Shown here: piece after piece, positions 1-5,606 of the stretch
Position numbering within the stretch: the first letter of the stretch is position 1
Layout of the letters: each line of letters starts with the position of its first letter
From: Oscillospiraceae bacterium
GTDB lineage: Bacteria; Bacillota; Clostridia; Oscillospirales; Oscillospiraceae
Direction of reading: 5' to 3'
NCBI GenBank assembly: GCA_020866945.1
Contig: JAJBVW010000200.1
Span: 1 to 6,236, forward strand
DNA length: 6,236 nucleotides
Made by a program: the position numbers and the translations under genes
The notes under the pieces: model-generated
Told to the model about the DNA's origin: nothing
What the model saw: the letters and a program-made list of their open reading frames with translations, nothing else
Database searches by the model: none

Positions 1-230
1 ACGGTATCGAACAGCGCCCTGTCCCCGTCACGCTTTGCGCTGTAGCTGCTCTTGGATTTCCTGCGCATATTTTTATCCAGCGTTATCAGCACAGTCTGTG
101 TGCAGTCACTTAAGGGTTTGTCCATAACCGCATTGCCTGTATAGACTGCAAAACGGTTCGTGGAACGAGTTTTGTCAAGGGTATTTTTAGCCTCTTCCGC
201 AAAAATCAAAAGCCGCTGCCAGCCACATTG
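1..230 (-). CDS. Possible partial reading frame, unrecognised
   Basis: On the minus strand a frame stays open from codon 230-228, just after a TAG at 233-231, to the left edge of the window (76 codons). Its translation looks protein-like, including WQRLLIFAEEAKNTLDKTRS, FAVYTGNAVMDKPLSDCTQT and a basic segment RRKSKSSYSAKRDGDRALFD. The first ATG lies about 35 codons in, at NAVMDK, with no good ribosome binding site, and the more protein-like residues before it have no evident start. This could be the broken remains of a longer gene, a gene starting at an unusual codon, or a chance frame. I do not recognise a family. It is unrelated in sequence to the operon. Confidence 0.3.
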
Positions 231-324
231 CTATCCGGCAAAGTAGCTCTGCAAAGGCTTTTGCTAAGACTTCAATTCACATTAAACTGCTTGTGATTAT
301 TCTAAGGTTAGTACCAATCACGCC

Positions 325-338
325 GGGGCTGCCGCCCC
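325..338. repeat. GC-rich hairpin
   Basis: GGGGC at 325-329 and GCCCC at 334-338 form a perfect 5-base stem with a TGCC loop, in otherwise AT-rich DNA. Neither strand carries an immediate T-run, so a terminator is not supported. Its role is unknown. Confidence 0.35.
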
Positions 339-370
339 TCCTGCCCGTTTTCTTTTATTCTTTTCTGTTC

Positions 371-404
371 CTTTACTTCCCTTTACTTTACTATATACTA
401 TACT
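371..404. repeat. Short tandem-like repeats and TATACT hexamers
   Basis: CTTTACTT occurs at 371-378 and 381-388, ten bases apart, followed by CTATA at 391-395 and 398-402. Two TATACT hexamers at 394-399 and 399-404 resemble -10 elements on the plus strand, with TTTACT at 372-377 as a poor -35 sixteen bases upstream of the first. No gene follows on that strand, so this may be a binding site, an origin-type repeat, or compositional noise. Confidence 0.3.
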
Positions 405-542
405 TTTCACAATTCGCTGCGCACTATGTCAGTAACTCAACCAGCTCATCGCATTACATGGCTGTGCCAGTTTACTCATCGATAGCACAGATAAGCTGCG
501 TAATATGGTAAAACCGAATTCTGATTTTGAGTATCTGCAATA

Positions 543-1451
543 TCAACCATGAGAAAACGTGGTGGGTACCTGTCGGAACTGATAGAGCTGGTCAGCAAGC
601 TCCGTCTTGCCAGGGATACCGCAAGCATCGGCGCGGCAGCGTTGGCAGTGACGAAACACAGGCAGATACGCTTCCGCCCGTTCCCGTGCAGCATACAGTT
701 CCTCGCAGGAAGGCTCCCGCAGGTGTGACAGCTTATATTGCGGGATCAGTGGTATGATATTAAGGAAATTCGCGCCCAGCTTCTTCACTGTGCGGGCCAC
801 CTCTTCCACATGGTCGTCATTGATTCCCGGCACCAGCACCATATTGATTTTGACCAGAGCGCCCAGAGAGGAGATTTTGGCAATGCCCCGCTTCTGGGCT
901 TCGATCAGGACTGCCGCTCCCTTGGCTCCCTCATACCGTTTTCCGTCTTTCACGACCCACAGGCAGATATGCTTCAGGATCTCCGGGTCCACCGCATTGA
1001 CCGTTACCGTAATGGTTCGGACTCCCTCCTCAATCAGCTCTTCTGCATACTGCTCCAGCAGAAGCCCATTGGTACTCAGGCAGTTAATCAGTTCCGGGTG
1101 CCGCTGCTGTATCAGGCGGAATGTGTCGATGGCATGATGGGTGGCCAGCGTATCCCCCGGCCCCGCAATACCGGCTACCGTGATTTCCGGACACAGCTCC
1201 AACGCTTGATCCACTATATCCGCAGCGGCTTCCGGCGACAGAAGCTGGGCGGTTACACCCGGTCTCTGTTCCGTTTCATTGCGTGTTCGATTGCAGAAGG
1301 CGCATTGGATATTACAGGCCGGACTGACCGGGAGATGAACTCGCCCCCGATTTGTATTGACGCCTCCGCTGAAACAGGGATGCAGATTGGATATATGCTC
1401 CAGCGGATTGCCTTGTGTGTATTGCTCTGTTTTAGCGCTGACGCTGTTCAT
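543..1451 (-). CDS. nifB: NifB-type radical SAM protein (nitrogenase cofactor precursor synthase)
   Basis: A 302-residue protein carrying the NifB signature set. HPCF at 24-27 supplies the early His and Cys thought to bind the substrate clusters. The radical SAM motif CNIQCAFCNR (46-55) has Cys46, Cys50 and Cys53 holding the SAM-binding 4Fe-4S cluster. QRPGV (62-66) is the conserved NifB ExxRPG-type block, GIAGPGD (94-100) the SAM-site loop, STNGL (126-130) the core strand, and HCQRCRADACG (268-278) the C-terminal CxxCRADA motif with Cys269 and Cys272. NifB inserts a SAM-derived carbide while fusing two 4Fe-4S clusters into NifB-co. It lacks the C-terminal NifX-like extension of many proteobacterial NifB proteins and matches the short stand-alone form. 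The motif's usual small residue before the final glycine is a cysteine here (Cys277). As last gene of the operon it implies that the upstream component 1 proteins carry a NifB-co-derived cluster. Other NifB-like radical SAM proteins remain an alternative, but the motif match is strong. Confidence 0.92.
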   Translation of the reverse strand: MNSVSAKTEQYTQGNPLEHISNLHPCFSGGVNTNRGRVHLPVSPACNIQCAFCNRTRNETEQRPGVTAQLLSPEAAADIVDQALELCPEITVAGIAGPGDTLATHHAIDTFRLIQQRHPELINCLSTNGLLLEQYAEELIEEGVRTITVTVNAVDPEILKHICLWVVKDGKRYEGAKGAAVLIEAQKRGIAKISSLGALVKINMVLVPGINDDHVEEVARTVKKLGANFLNIIPLIPQYKLSHLREPSCEELYAARERAEAYLPVFRHCQRCRADACGIPGKTELADQLYQFRQVPTTFSHG

Positions 1452-1459
1452 TTTCATAT

Positions 1460-1467
1460 CTCCTTCC
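1460..1467 (-). promoter_or_regulatory. Ribosome binding site that sets the NifB start
   Basis: The minus strand reads GGAAGGAG at 1467-1460. It is eight bases from the ATG at 1451 but only two from the ATG at 1457. The frame stays open back to an ATG at 1562, but that start has no ribosome binding site, would overlap the DUF2292 gene, and adds residues unlike NifB. The ATG at 1451 is therefore preferred. Confidence 0.75.
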
Positions 1468-1498
1468 AAAATGGGATGCAAAAGAGTGTCGGTATATG

Positions 1499-1526
1499 GG
1501 ACATATGCAGCACCCCCGCTATGTCC
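1499..1526 (-). other. Inverted repeat between the DUF2292 and NifB genes
   Basis: GGACATA at 1499-1505 and TATGTCC at 1520-1526 form a perfect 7-base stem with a 14-base loop in the 82-base gap before nifB. There is no T-run after it on the minus strand, so it does not look like an intrinsic terminator. It might be an RNA processing or stability element, or chance. Confidence 0.3.
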
Positions 1527-1533
1527 AGAGGAT

Positions 1534-1707
1534 TCACGGCTTTGATATGCGTATTTTTTCATTTTTCTCGATCTGAATCAAAGCGCCATCTTGAAATACA
1601 AGGGTGATCGAGCCATAACGTATAGTACTTGCAAGCTCCTGTATTTGCCGAAATTGGGCTGGAGCAATAGGTTCTTTCCGTTCGGTCTCTTTTTTATCCT
1701 GACTCAT
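1534..1707 (-). CDS. Small DUF2292 (YezD-family) protein
   Basis: A 57-residue protein with an excellent ribosome binding site. After a charged, lysine/glutamate-rich leader (residues 1-15), the core at about 19-55 matches the short DUF2292 domain: IRYGSITLVFQDG (29-41) followed by IQIEKNEKIRI (44-54). That is the family's characteristic pattern of a helix, a YGS[IV]T strand, a QDG turn and an IExxEKIR end. It has no signal peptide, membrane segment or cysteine. The molecular function of the family is unknown to me; from memory, members often sit beside sulfur assimilation genes, which fits the two PLP sulfur enzymes upstream. It lies 37 bases after the MalY-like stop and 82 bases before the NifB start. 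A small adaptor or regulator of sulfur or cofactor delivery is conceivable but speculative. Confidence 0.85.
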   Translation of the reverse strand: MSQDKKETERKEPIAPAQFRQIQELASTIRYGSITLVFQDGALIQIEKNEKIRISKP

Positions 1708-1711
1708 TATG

Positions 1712-1717
1712 ACCTCC
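1712..1717 (-). promoter_or_regulatory. Ribosome binding site that sets the start of the DUF2292 gene
   Basis: The minus strand reads GGAGGT four bases before the ATG at 1707. A longer in-frame reading would begin at a TTG at 1719, but that TTG overlaps this site, so the ATG is the start. Confidence 0.8.
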
Positions 1718-1744
1718 AAATATATCGTCCAAGGTTAAATCTTC

Positions 1745-2926
1745 TCAAGGCAAACTCTGCACCGCTGTTGCCAACCGTTCCAAAGCTGTCTCCAATGTCT
1801 TCCGGGGACAAGCCAGGACGACGCGCTGAAACTGCTCCGCACCGCCGCCGAACATAGCTCCCGGATCCAGCCACAGCTTTGCACGGTGGAGAATCAGATC
1901 ATCCAATTCTCTGCTGCTCAACTTCAGCCCGGAGCAATCCAGCCAGGCGAAATAGGTTCCCTCCGGCTCCACCAATCGGATTTGAGGGATGCGCTCTGTC
2001 AAAAATGCCCGCAGGAAGTCCAGATTGTGCCGCAGATAGGTTTTACACTGCTCTAGCCATTCGCTGCCGCCAGTATAGGCCGCCTGGGTCGCCACAAGTC
2101 CCAACTGGTTAAGCTGGGAGTAGCCGCATTTGTCTATTTCCCGGACAAACCGTTGGCGGATCCACTCATTTGGTATCCAAATATTCGACACCTGTAATCC
2201 CGCCAGATTAAAGGATTTGCTGGCGGCGGTGCAGACAACGGTGCGTCCCTCCATTGACGGAACAGCGTTCGGAAAAATGTGGTGAGGATGCTCTGGGAAG
2301 GCGAAATCACAATGTATCTCGTCCGAGACCACATAGACACCATATTGCTTGCAGATATGTCCCATCTGCCTCAGCTCATCCCGCGTCCACACGCGGCCCA
2401 CTGGGTTGTGGGGGCTGCACAGGAGAAAGAGCGTCACTCGATTTTCCTCGATTTTGCGCTCGAAATCCTCAAAATCAATAGTATATCGGCCCTGGATATA
2501 GCAAAGCCGGTTCTCAACTACCTTTCGTCCGTTGTCCTGGATCACGCTGAAAAAGGGATAATAGACAGGCGTTTGAATCAGCACTCCATCGCCGGGACAG
2601 GTCAGCGACCGCACCGCCATAGCCAGGGCAAACACAACACCGGGCGTCTTGACTAGCCACTCTGGGCGGGCTTCCCAACCGAATCGCTCTCGGAACCAGG
2701 AGGACACGATTTGCGTATAATCCTCCTTCGTTTCGCTGTAACCGAAAACGCCATGCTCCACAGTCTTTCTCAAGGCATTCAGCACCGGCTCCGGGGCCTG
2801 AAAATCCATGTCGGCCACCCAGAGCGGAAGCACATCCGCCGGTCGGCCCCGCTCTGCGGCAAAATCGTATTTAAGACTGTTAGTACCCCGACGGTTAATC
2901 TGTCGGTCAAAATCATAGTATTTCAT
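1745..2926 (-). CDS. MalY/PatB-type cystathionine beta-lyase (fold type I PLP aminotransferase family)
   Basis: A complete 393-residue protein, the standard length for MalY/PatB. The N-terminus, with NRRGTNSLKYD at 11-21 followed by LPLWVADMDF (33-42), is diagnostic of the family. Other landmarks are FGYS (61-64), TPVYYPF (119-125), SPHNPVGRVW (171-180), SDEIHCD (201-207) with Asp202 as the pyridine-nitrogen partner, TAASKSFNLAGLQ (233-245) with Lys237 as the PLP lysine, and LACPR (371-375) with the carboxylate-binding arginine. These enzymes cleave C-S bonds of cystathionine, cysteine and related S-conjugates to thiol, pyruvate and ammonia. The gene starts two bases after the preceding stop (TAG at 2931-2929), with a GGAG ribosome binding site inside the end of that gene, so the two PLP enzymes are co-translated. 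Here it could release homocysteine or methanethiol, or supply sulfide. Substrate preference is inference. Confidence 0.94.
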   Translation of the reverse strand: MKYYDFDRQINRRGTNSLKYDFAAERGRPADVLPLWVADMDFQAPEPVLNALRKTVEHGVFGYSETKEDYTQIVSSWFRERFGWEARPEWLVKTPGVVFALAMAVRSLTCPGDGVLIQTPVYYPFFSVIQDNGRKVVENRLCYIQGRYTIDFEDFERKIEENRVTLFLLCSPHNPVGRVWTRDELRQMGHICKQYGVYVVSDEIHCDFAFPEHPHHIFPNAVPSMEGRTVVCTAASKSFNLAGLQVSNIWIPNEWIRQRFVREIDKCGYSQLNQLGLVATQAAYTGGSEWLEQCKTYLRHNLDFLRAFLTERIPQIRLVEPEGTYFAWLDCSGLKLSSRELDDLILHRAKLWLDPGAMFGGGAEQFQRVVLACPRKTLETALERLATAVQSLP

Positions 2927-2928
2927 CC

Positions 2929-4077
2929 CTATTTCTCCATGGCCTGACGCAGATCTTCGATAATGTCATTGACGTGCTCCAAACCAACAGACAGACGGAG
3001 CAGAGTCTCTGTGATGCCCAGGTGTTCCCGCATGGCGGGCGGCACGTCTGCGTGGGTCTGCGTCACGGGGTAGGTAATCAGAGTTTCCGTCCCGCCCAGG
3101 CTCTCCGCAAAGGTGATGAGCTTCACCTTTTGAAGGATTCGATGGGCCGTTTCAACACTGTCCGTTCGAAAGGAAAGCGTACTGCCTGCCCCTCTGGCTT
3201 GAGCGCAGTTGACGTCGTAACCGGGATGCTCCGGCAGGCCGGCATAGAACACCTGCTGAACCTGCGGCTGGTGAGACAGCCACAGAGCGATCTTCATCGC
3301 GATTTCCTGCTGACGCTCCATGCGAACAGACAGGGTCTTGAGGCCCCGAAGCACCAGCCAGCAATCGAAGGGAGCCAGCATTCCACCAGTGGTCTTTGCA
3401 ATAAGACGGATCCGTTCAGCCAGCTCCCGGCTGGCCGAGGACAGAAAACCCGCAATGGTATCGTTGTGTCCGCTCAGAAATTTGCTGCCGCTGTGAAGCA
3501 CCAGATCGGCTCCCAGGGTAATAGGATTTTGCAGCCAGGGTGAGAGAAATGTGTTATCCACGATCAGCAGCAGTCCATGTACTTTCGCCAACGCCGCACA
3601 TTCGCGTAGGTCTGTGATGTTCATCATAGGGTTACTGGGCGTCTCAATATAGAGTGCCCTGGTCTCCGGGCGGAGCTGGGCACGTACCTGCTCCATATTC
3701 GATGTGTCCGCGTAGCTGACGGAAAGACCGTTCTTCCGGCTGATAGTTTGAAACAGCCGAACCGCACCGCCATATAGATCCTCCGAGCAGATAATATGAT
3801 CTCCCGGCTGAAACAGCTCAAAGCATACGCTGATCGCTGCCATTCCGGAGGAGAGGGCCACGGTATCCCAAGCCCCCTCCAGAGATGAGACGGTCTCCTC
3901 CAGACGCTGCCGGGTCGGATTACCCTCTCGTGTGTAATCATAACCACTGGACTGTCCCAGCCCCACATGACCGAAGGTGGCGGTCTGATAGATAGGGAAG
4001 CTGACGGCACGGGTGCTGTCGGTAACGCCTAGATGCCCATCTCCGTGGATACATCGCGTTTCAAGCTCTCTGGACAT
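2929..4077 (-). CDS. Cystathionine gamma-synthase/gamma-lyase family PLP enzyme
   Basis: A complete 382-residue protein of the Cys/Met metabolism PLP-dependent family, at the family's usual length. Landmarks: ETRCIHG at the N-terminus, YDYTREGNPTR (46-56), SSGMAAI (76-82), EDLYGG (99-104), ETPSNP (145-150), the PLP-contacting DNTF (174-177, Asp174), the HSGSKFLSGHND block (195-206) with Lys199 as the predicted PLP lysine, and ESLGGTETLITYP (325-337) with RLSVGLEHVNDI (361-372) near the end. The family interconverts O-acylhomoserine, cysteine, cystathionine, homocysteine and methanethiol. LYGG in place of the methionine gamma-lyase YGCT motif points to synthase/lyase rather than classical methionine gamma-lyase, but gamma-synthase, gamma-lyase and O-acylhomoserine sulfhydrylase cannot be told apart by eye. 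It starts eight bases after the NifD-like stop. Its ribosome binding site is weak (AAGG, six bases from the ATG, within the upstream stop), so translation may depend on coupling. Confidence 0.93.
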   Translation of the reverse strand: MSRELETRCIHGDGHLGVTDSTRAVSFPIYQTATFGHVGLGQSSGYDYTREGNPTRQRLEETVSSLEGAWDTVALSSGMAAISVCFELFQPGDHIICSEDLYGGAVRLFQTISRKNGLSVSYADTSNMEQVRAQLRPETRALYIETPSNPMMNITDLRECAALAKVHGLLLIVDNTFLSPWLQNPITLGADLVLHSGSKFLSGHNDTIAGFLSSASRELAERIRLIAKTTGGMLAPFDCWLVLRGLKTLSVRMERQQEIAMKIALWLSHQPQVQQVFYAGLPEHPGYDVNCAQARGAGSTLSFRTDSVETAHRILQKVKLITFAESLGGTETLITYPVTQTHADVPPAMREHLGITETLLRLSVGLEHVNDIIEDLRQAMEK

Positions 4078-4085
4078 GACGAACC

Positions 4086-5591
4086 TTATCCTTCCTTGAT
4101 GTATTTGAACGGCTCTTCCTGATACCAGCTCTGCCTAAAGGGCTTGGGGCAATTCTGACTCAGGTGCCGGTTCAGTGAGGGATTTTTCATAATGCGGTTC
4201 AGTCGGCGGGCCATTTCATATTCTCCTGAGTAGCCAAGATAGTTGATGGACGCGCTGAACAGAGGCAGCAGCGGCAGGCCGTGTTTGGCGGAAATACTGT
4301 TGCCGCCGGTATGGATGATGATTGCGTCCGGCTTGATCCGCTGGATGATGTTCGCCTGCTCAAAGGGATGCTGTGTGGCGATGTTGATAGGGATGTTTTC
4401 CGCGTTATCCAGCGTTTCAAACAGCGGCAGCAGAAATTCGTCGGCGTGGTGGCCCTTCAGTCCCACAATCTCCATCCCAAGATACTGGGCAATGGACGCA
4501 GTTGCAAGCACACGCACCTCCACGCCACCAATATAAACCCGCTTGCCCTTCAGTTCCTCCCGGAAGGGCGCCAGGCCCTCCTCCAGTGCCGCCTCCTCTA
4601 TGGCGATCAGCGCCTCAGCCCTCTCCTCCTCGTGGAAAAATGCGGCAATTTTTCGCAGCCAGCGGGCAATGTTTTTCTTGCCGATCGGGATTGTGTCGAT
4701 CAGATAGGGGATGCCAAAGTTCTCCTTCAGATATTTCAGATAATAATCGTCGTGTGTCCCGCAGATGGAAACATTCAGCGCCACCTCCAGGCTGGTTTTA
4801 AAATCGTCCGGCGCGGAATAGCAGGGAAGGAAGTTCACGTTCAGATCCAGCGCGTTCAGCAGTCTTTGCAGTTCCAGCTCATCCGTCCGACTCATAGACC
4901 CGACGTTAAACACGTTTACTGTCCGGCTGATCCGATATTCCCGATCCGCCTTGTCCTGGTCGCTCTCTGTCAGGGGACGCCACTCGCCATATGGTTCGGT
5001 TACGCTTTTCATAATGCCGTTATAAGCTGCATCGTAGGCAGTGGCCATGACCTTGGTTTTAAAGCCCTCGCAGTTGCAGGCCACCAAAGTGGCGGCAGTA
5101 TCTCCCTGCAAGTTTTCCAGAATGGTGTCCACATCGTCCCCAATCAGAGCCGGAACGCAGGAACTGACCACCACGATGATCTCCGGCCTGTATTCCCGGT
5201 CGGCGAACAGGACGGCCTCCTTCAGCTTAGCCTCGCCGCCGCCTATTACGTCGTTTTCGTCCATGTTGGAGCTAAGCCAGATAGTTCCCGCTGCATTAGG
5301 ATCGCGCAGCCGCGTATAACTTTTGCCCGTAGCAATGGTATTTGTGGAGCAGAAGCCGCCTCCGATAGGGCCGTGCATAATGACAACAGCGTTTCGCAGC
5401 GTGTTCAAAATGCCCAGGCTCAGGGTGAATTGACACCCATAGGTCTCCGTAAACGAGCGGTTGGAGGCGCTCAGGCAGGTGCCGCCCTGGTTCAGACTGC
5501 ATTTCAGCTCTCCGCAGGTACCACCGAAGGCAATACCGGCATGAAGCCGCTCCTCTCTCGCGGGGGCAGAGGTCTCTATAGTATGGTTCAC
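4086..5591 (-). CDS. Nitrogenase component 1 subunit, NifD/NifE-like
   Basis: A complete 501-residue protein of the Oxidored_nitro family with a GTG start and a strong ribosome binding site. Family landmarks in order: YGC (Cys53, slot of NifD Cys62), HGPIGGGFC (73-81, NifD HGPVGC with Gly78 in the Cys88 slot and a cysteine three residues later), SSCVPALIGDD (143-153, Cys145 in the Cys154 slot), CEGF (174-177), and SICGTHDDYYLKY (275-287) followed by GIPYL. Cys277 fits the cysteine that binds the cofactor in NifD (Cys275). The C-terminal stretch FSASINYLGYSGEYEMARR (445-463) aligns with NifD around His442, but no histidine is present. An N-terminal segment has three extra cysteines (26, 31, 39). 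Cofactor cysteine without histidine is also the NifE pattern, so this could be catalytic or a scaffold. Together with the upstream NifK-like gene it most likely forms a nitrogenase-like reductase that does not fix N2, related in idea to methylthio-alkane reductase. The exact substrate is not readable from the sequence. Confidence 0.9.
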   Translation of the reverse strand: MNHTIETSAPAREERLHAGIAFGGTCGELKCSLNQGGTCLSASNRSFTETYGCQFTLSLGILNTLRNAVVIMHGPIGGGFCSTNTIATGKSYTRLRDPNAAGTIWLSSNMDENDVIGGGEAKLKEAVLFADREYRPEIIVVVSSCVPALIGDDVDTILENLQGDTAATLVACNCEGFKTKVMATAYDAAYNGIMKSVTEPYGEWRPLTESDQDKADREYRISRTVNVFNVGSMSRTDELELQRLLNALDLNVNFLPCYSAPDDFKTSLEVALNVSICGTHDDYYLKYLKENFGIPYLIDTIPIGKKNIARWLRKIAAFFHEEERAEALIAIEEAALEEGLAPFREELKGKRVYIGGVEVRVLATASIAQYLGMEIVGLKGHHADEFLLPLFETLDNAENIPINIATQHPFEQANIIQRIKPDAIIIHTGGNSISAKHGLPLLPLFSASINYLGYSGEYEMARRLNRIMKNPSLNRHLSQNCPKPFRQSWYQEEPFKYIKEG

Positions 5592-5597
5592 GATACA

Positions 5598-5606
5598 CTC
5601 CTCCTT
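5598..5606 (-). promoter_or_regulatory. Ribosome binding site of the NifD-like gene, overlapping the upstream stop codon
   Basis: The minus strand reads AAGGAGGAG here, six bases before the GTG at 5591 (eight if counted from AGGAGG). It overlaps the TAA stop of the NifK-like gene at 5607-5605. This near-consensus site supports the GTG start, and its position suggests translational coupling of the two subunits. Confidence 0.8.

Larger units (their letters stand above)
231..542. other. AT-rich region without a convincing gene, downstream of nifB
   Basis: No reading frame here has both a ribosome binding site and recognisable protein sequence. The region holds a pyrimidine-rich stretch on the plus strand (345-410) with a repeated CTTTACTT (371-378, 381-388), two TATACT hexamers overlapping by one base (394-399, 399-404), and a GC-rich hairpin (325-338). 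No T-run terminator follows the nifB stop at 543, so the 3' end of the operon transcript is not defined here. A 72-codon plus-strand frame from 293 is a hydrophobic by-product of the pyrimidine tract. Base composition differs clearly from the GC-richer operon, suggesting a junction with other DNA. Confidence 0.5.

Noticed and set aside
150..178. TTGACA on the minus strand at 178-173 as a -35 element
   Set aside because: The hexamer 17 bases downstream is CGTTTT, which is not a -10 element, and TATACA further on is too distant.
429..479. 16-residue peptide frame on the minus strand (ATG at 479)
   Set aside because: No ribosome binding site and too short to judge; kept only as part of the uncharacterised region.
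293..511. 72-codon hydrophobic frame on the plus strand, GTG start at 293
   Set aside because: The hydrophobicity follows from a pyrimidine-rich tract (TTT, CTT, TAC codons), and there is no ribosome binding site or family resemblance.
1452..1562. 37-residue N-terminal extension of NifB starting at 1562
   Set aside because: It overlaps the DUF2292 gene, has no ribosome binding site at 1562, and the residues are not NifB-like; the ATG at 1451 has a well-placed GGAAGGAG.
738..1607. 289-codon open frame on the plus strand
   Set aside because: It is antisense to nifB and the DUF2292 gene and shows no family motif, whereas the minus strand carries the complete NifB signature.
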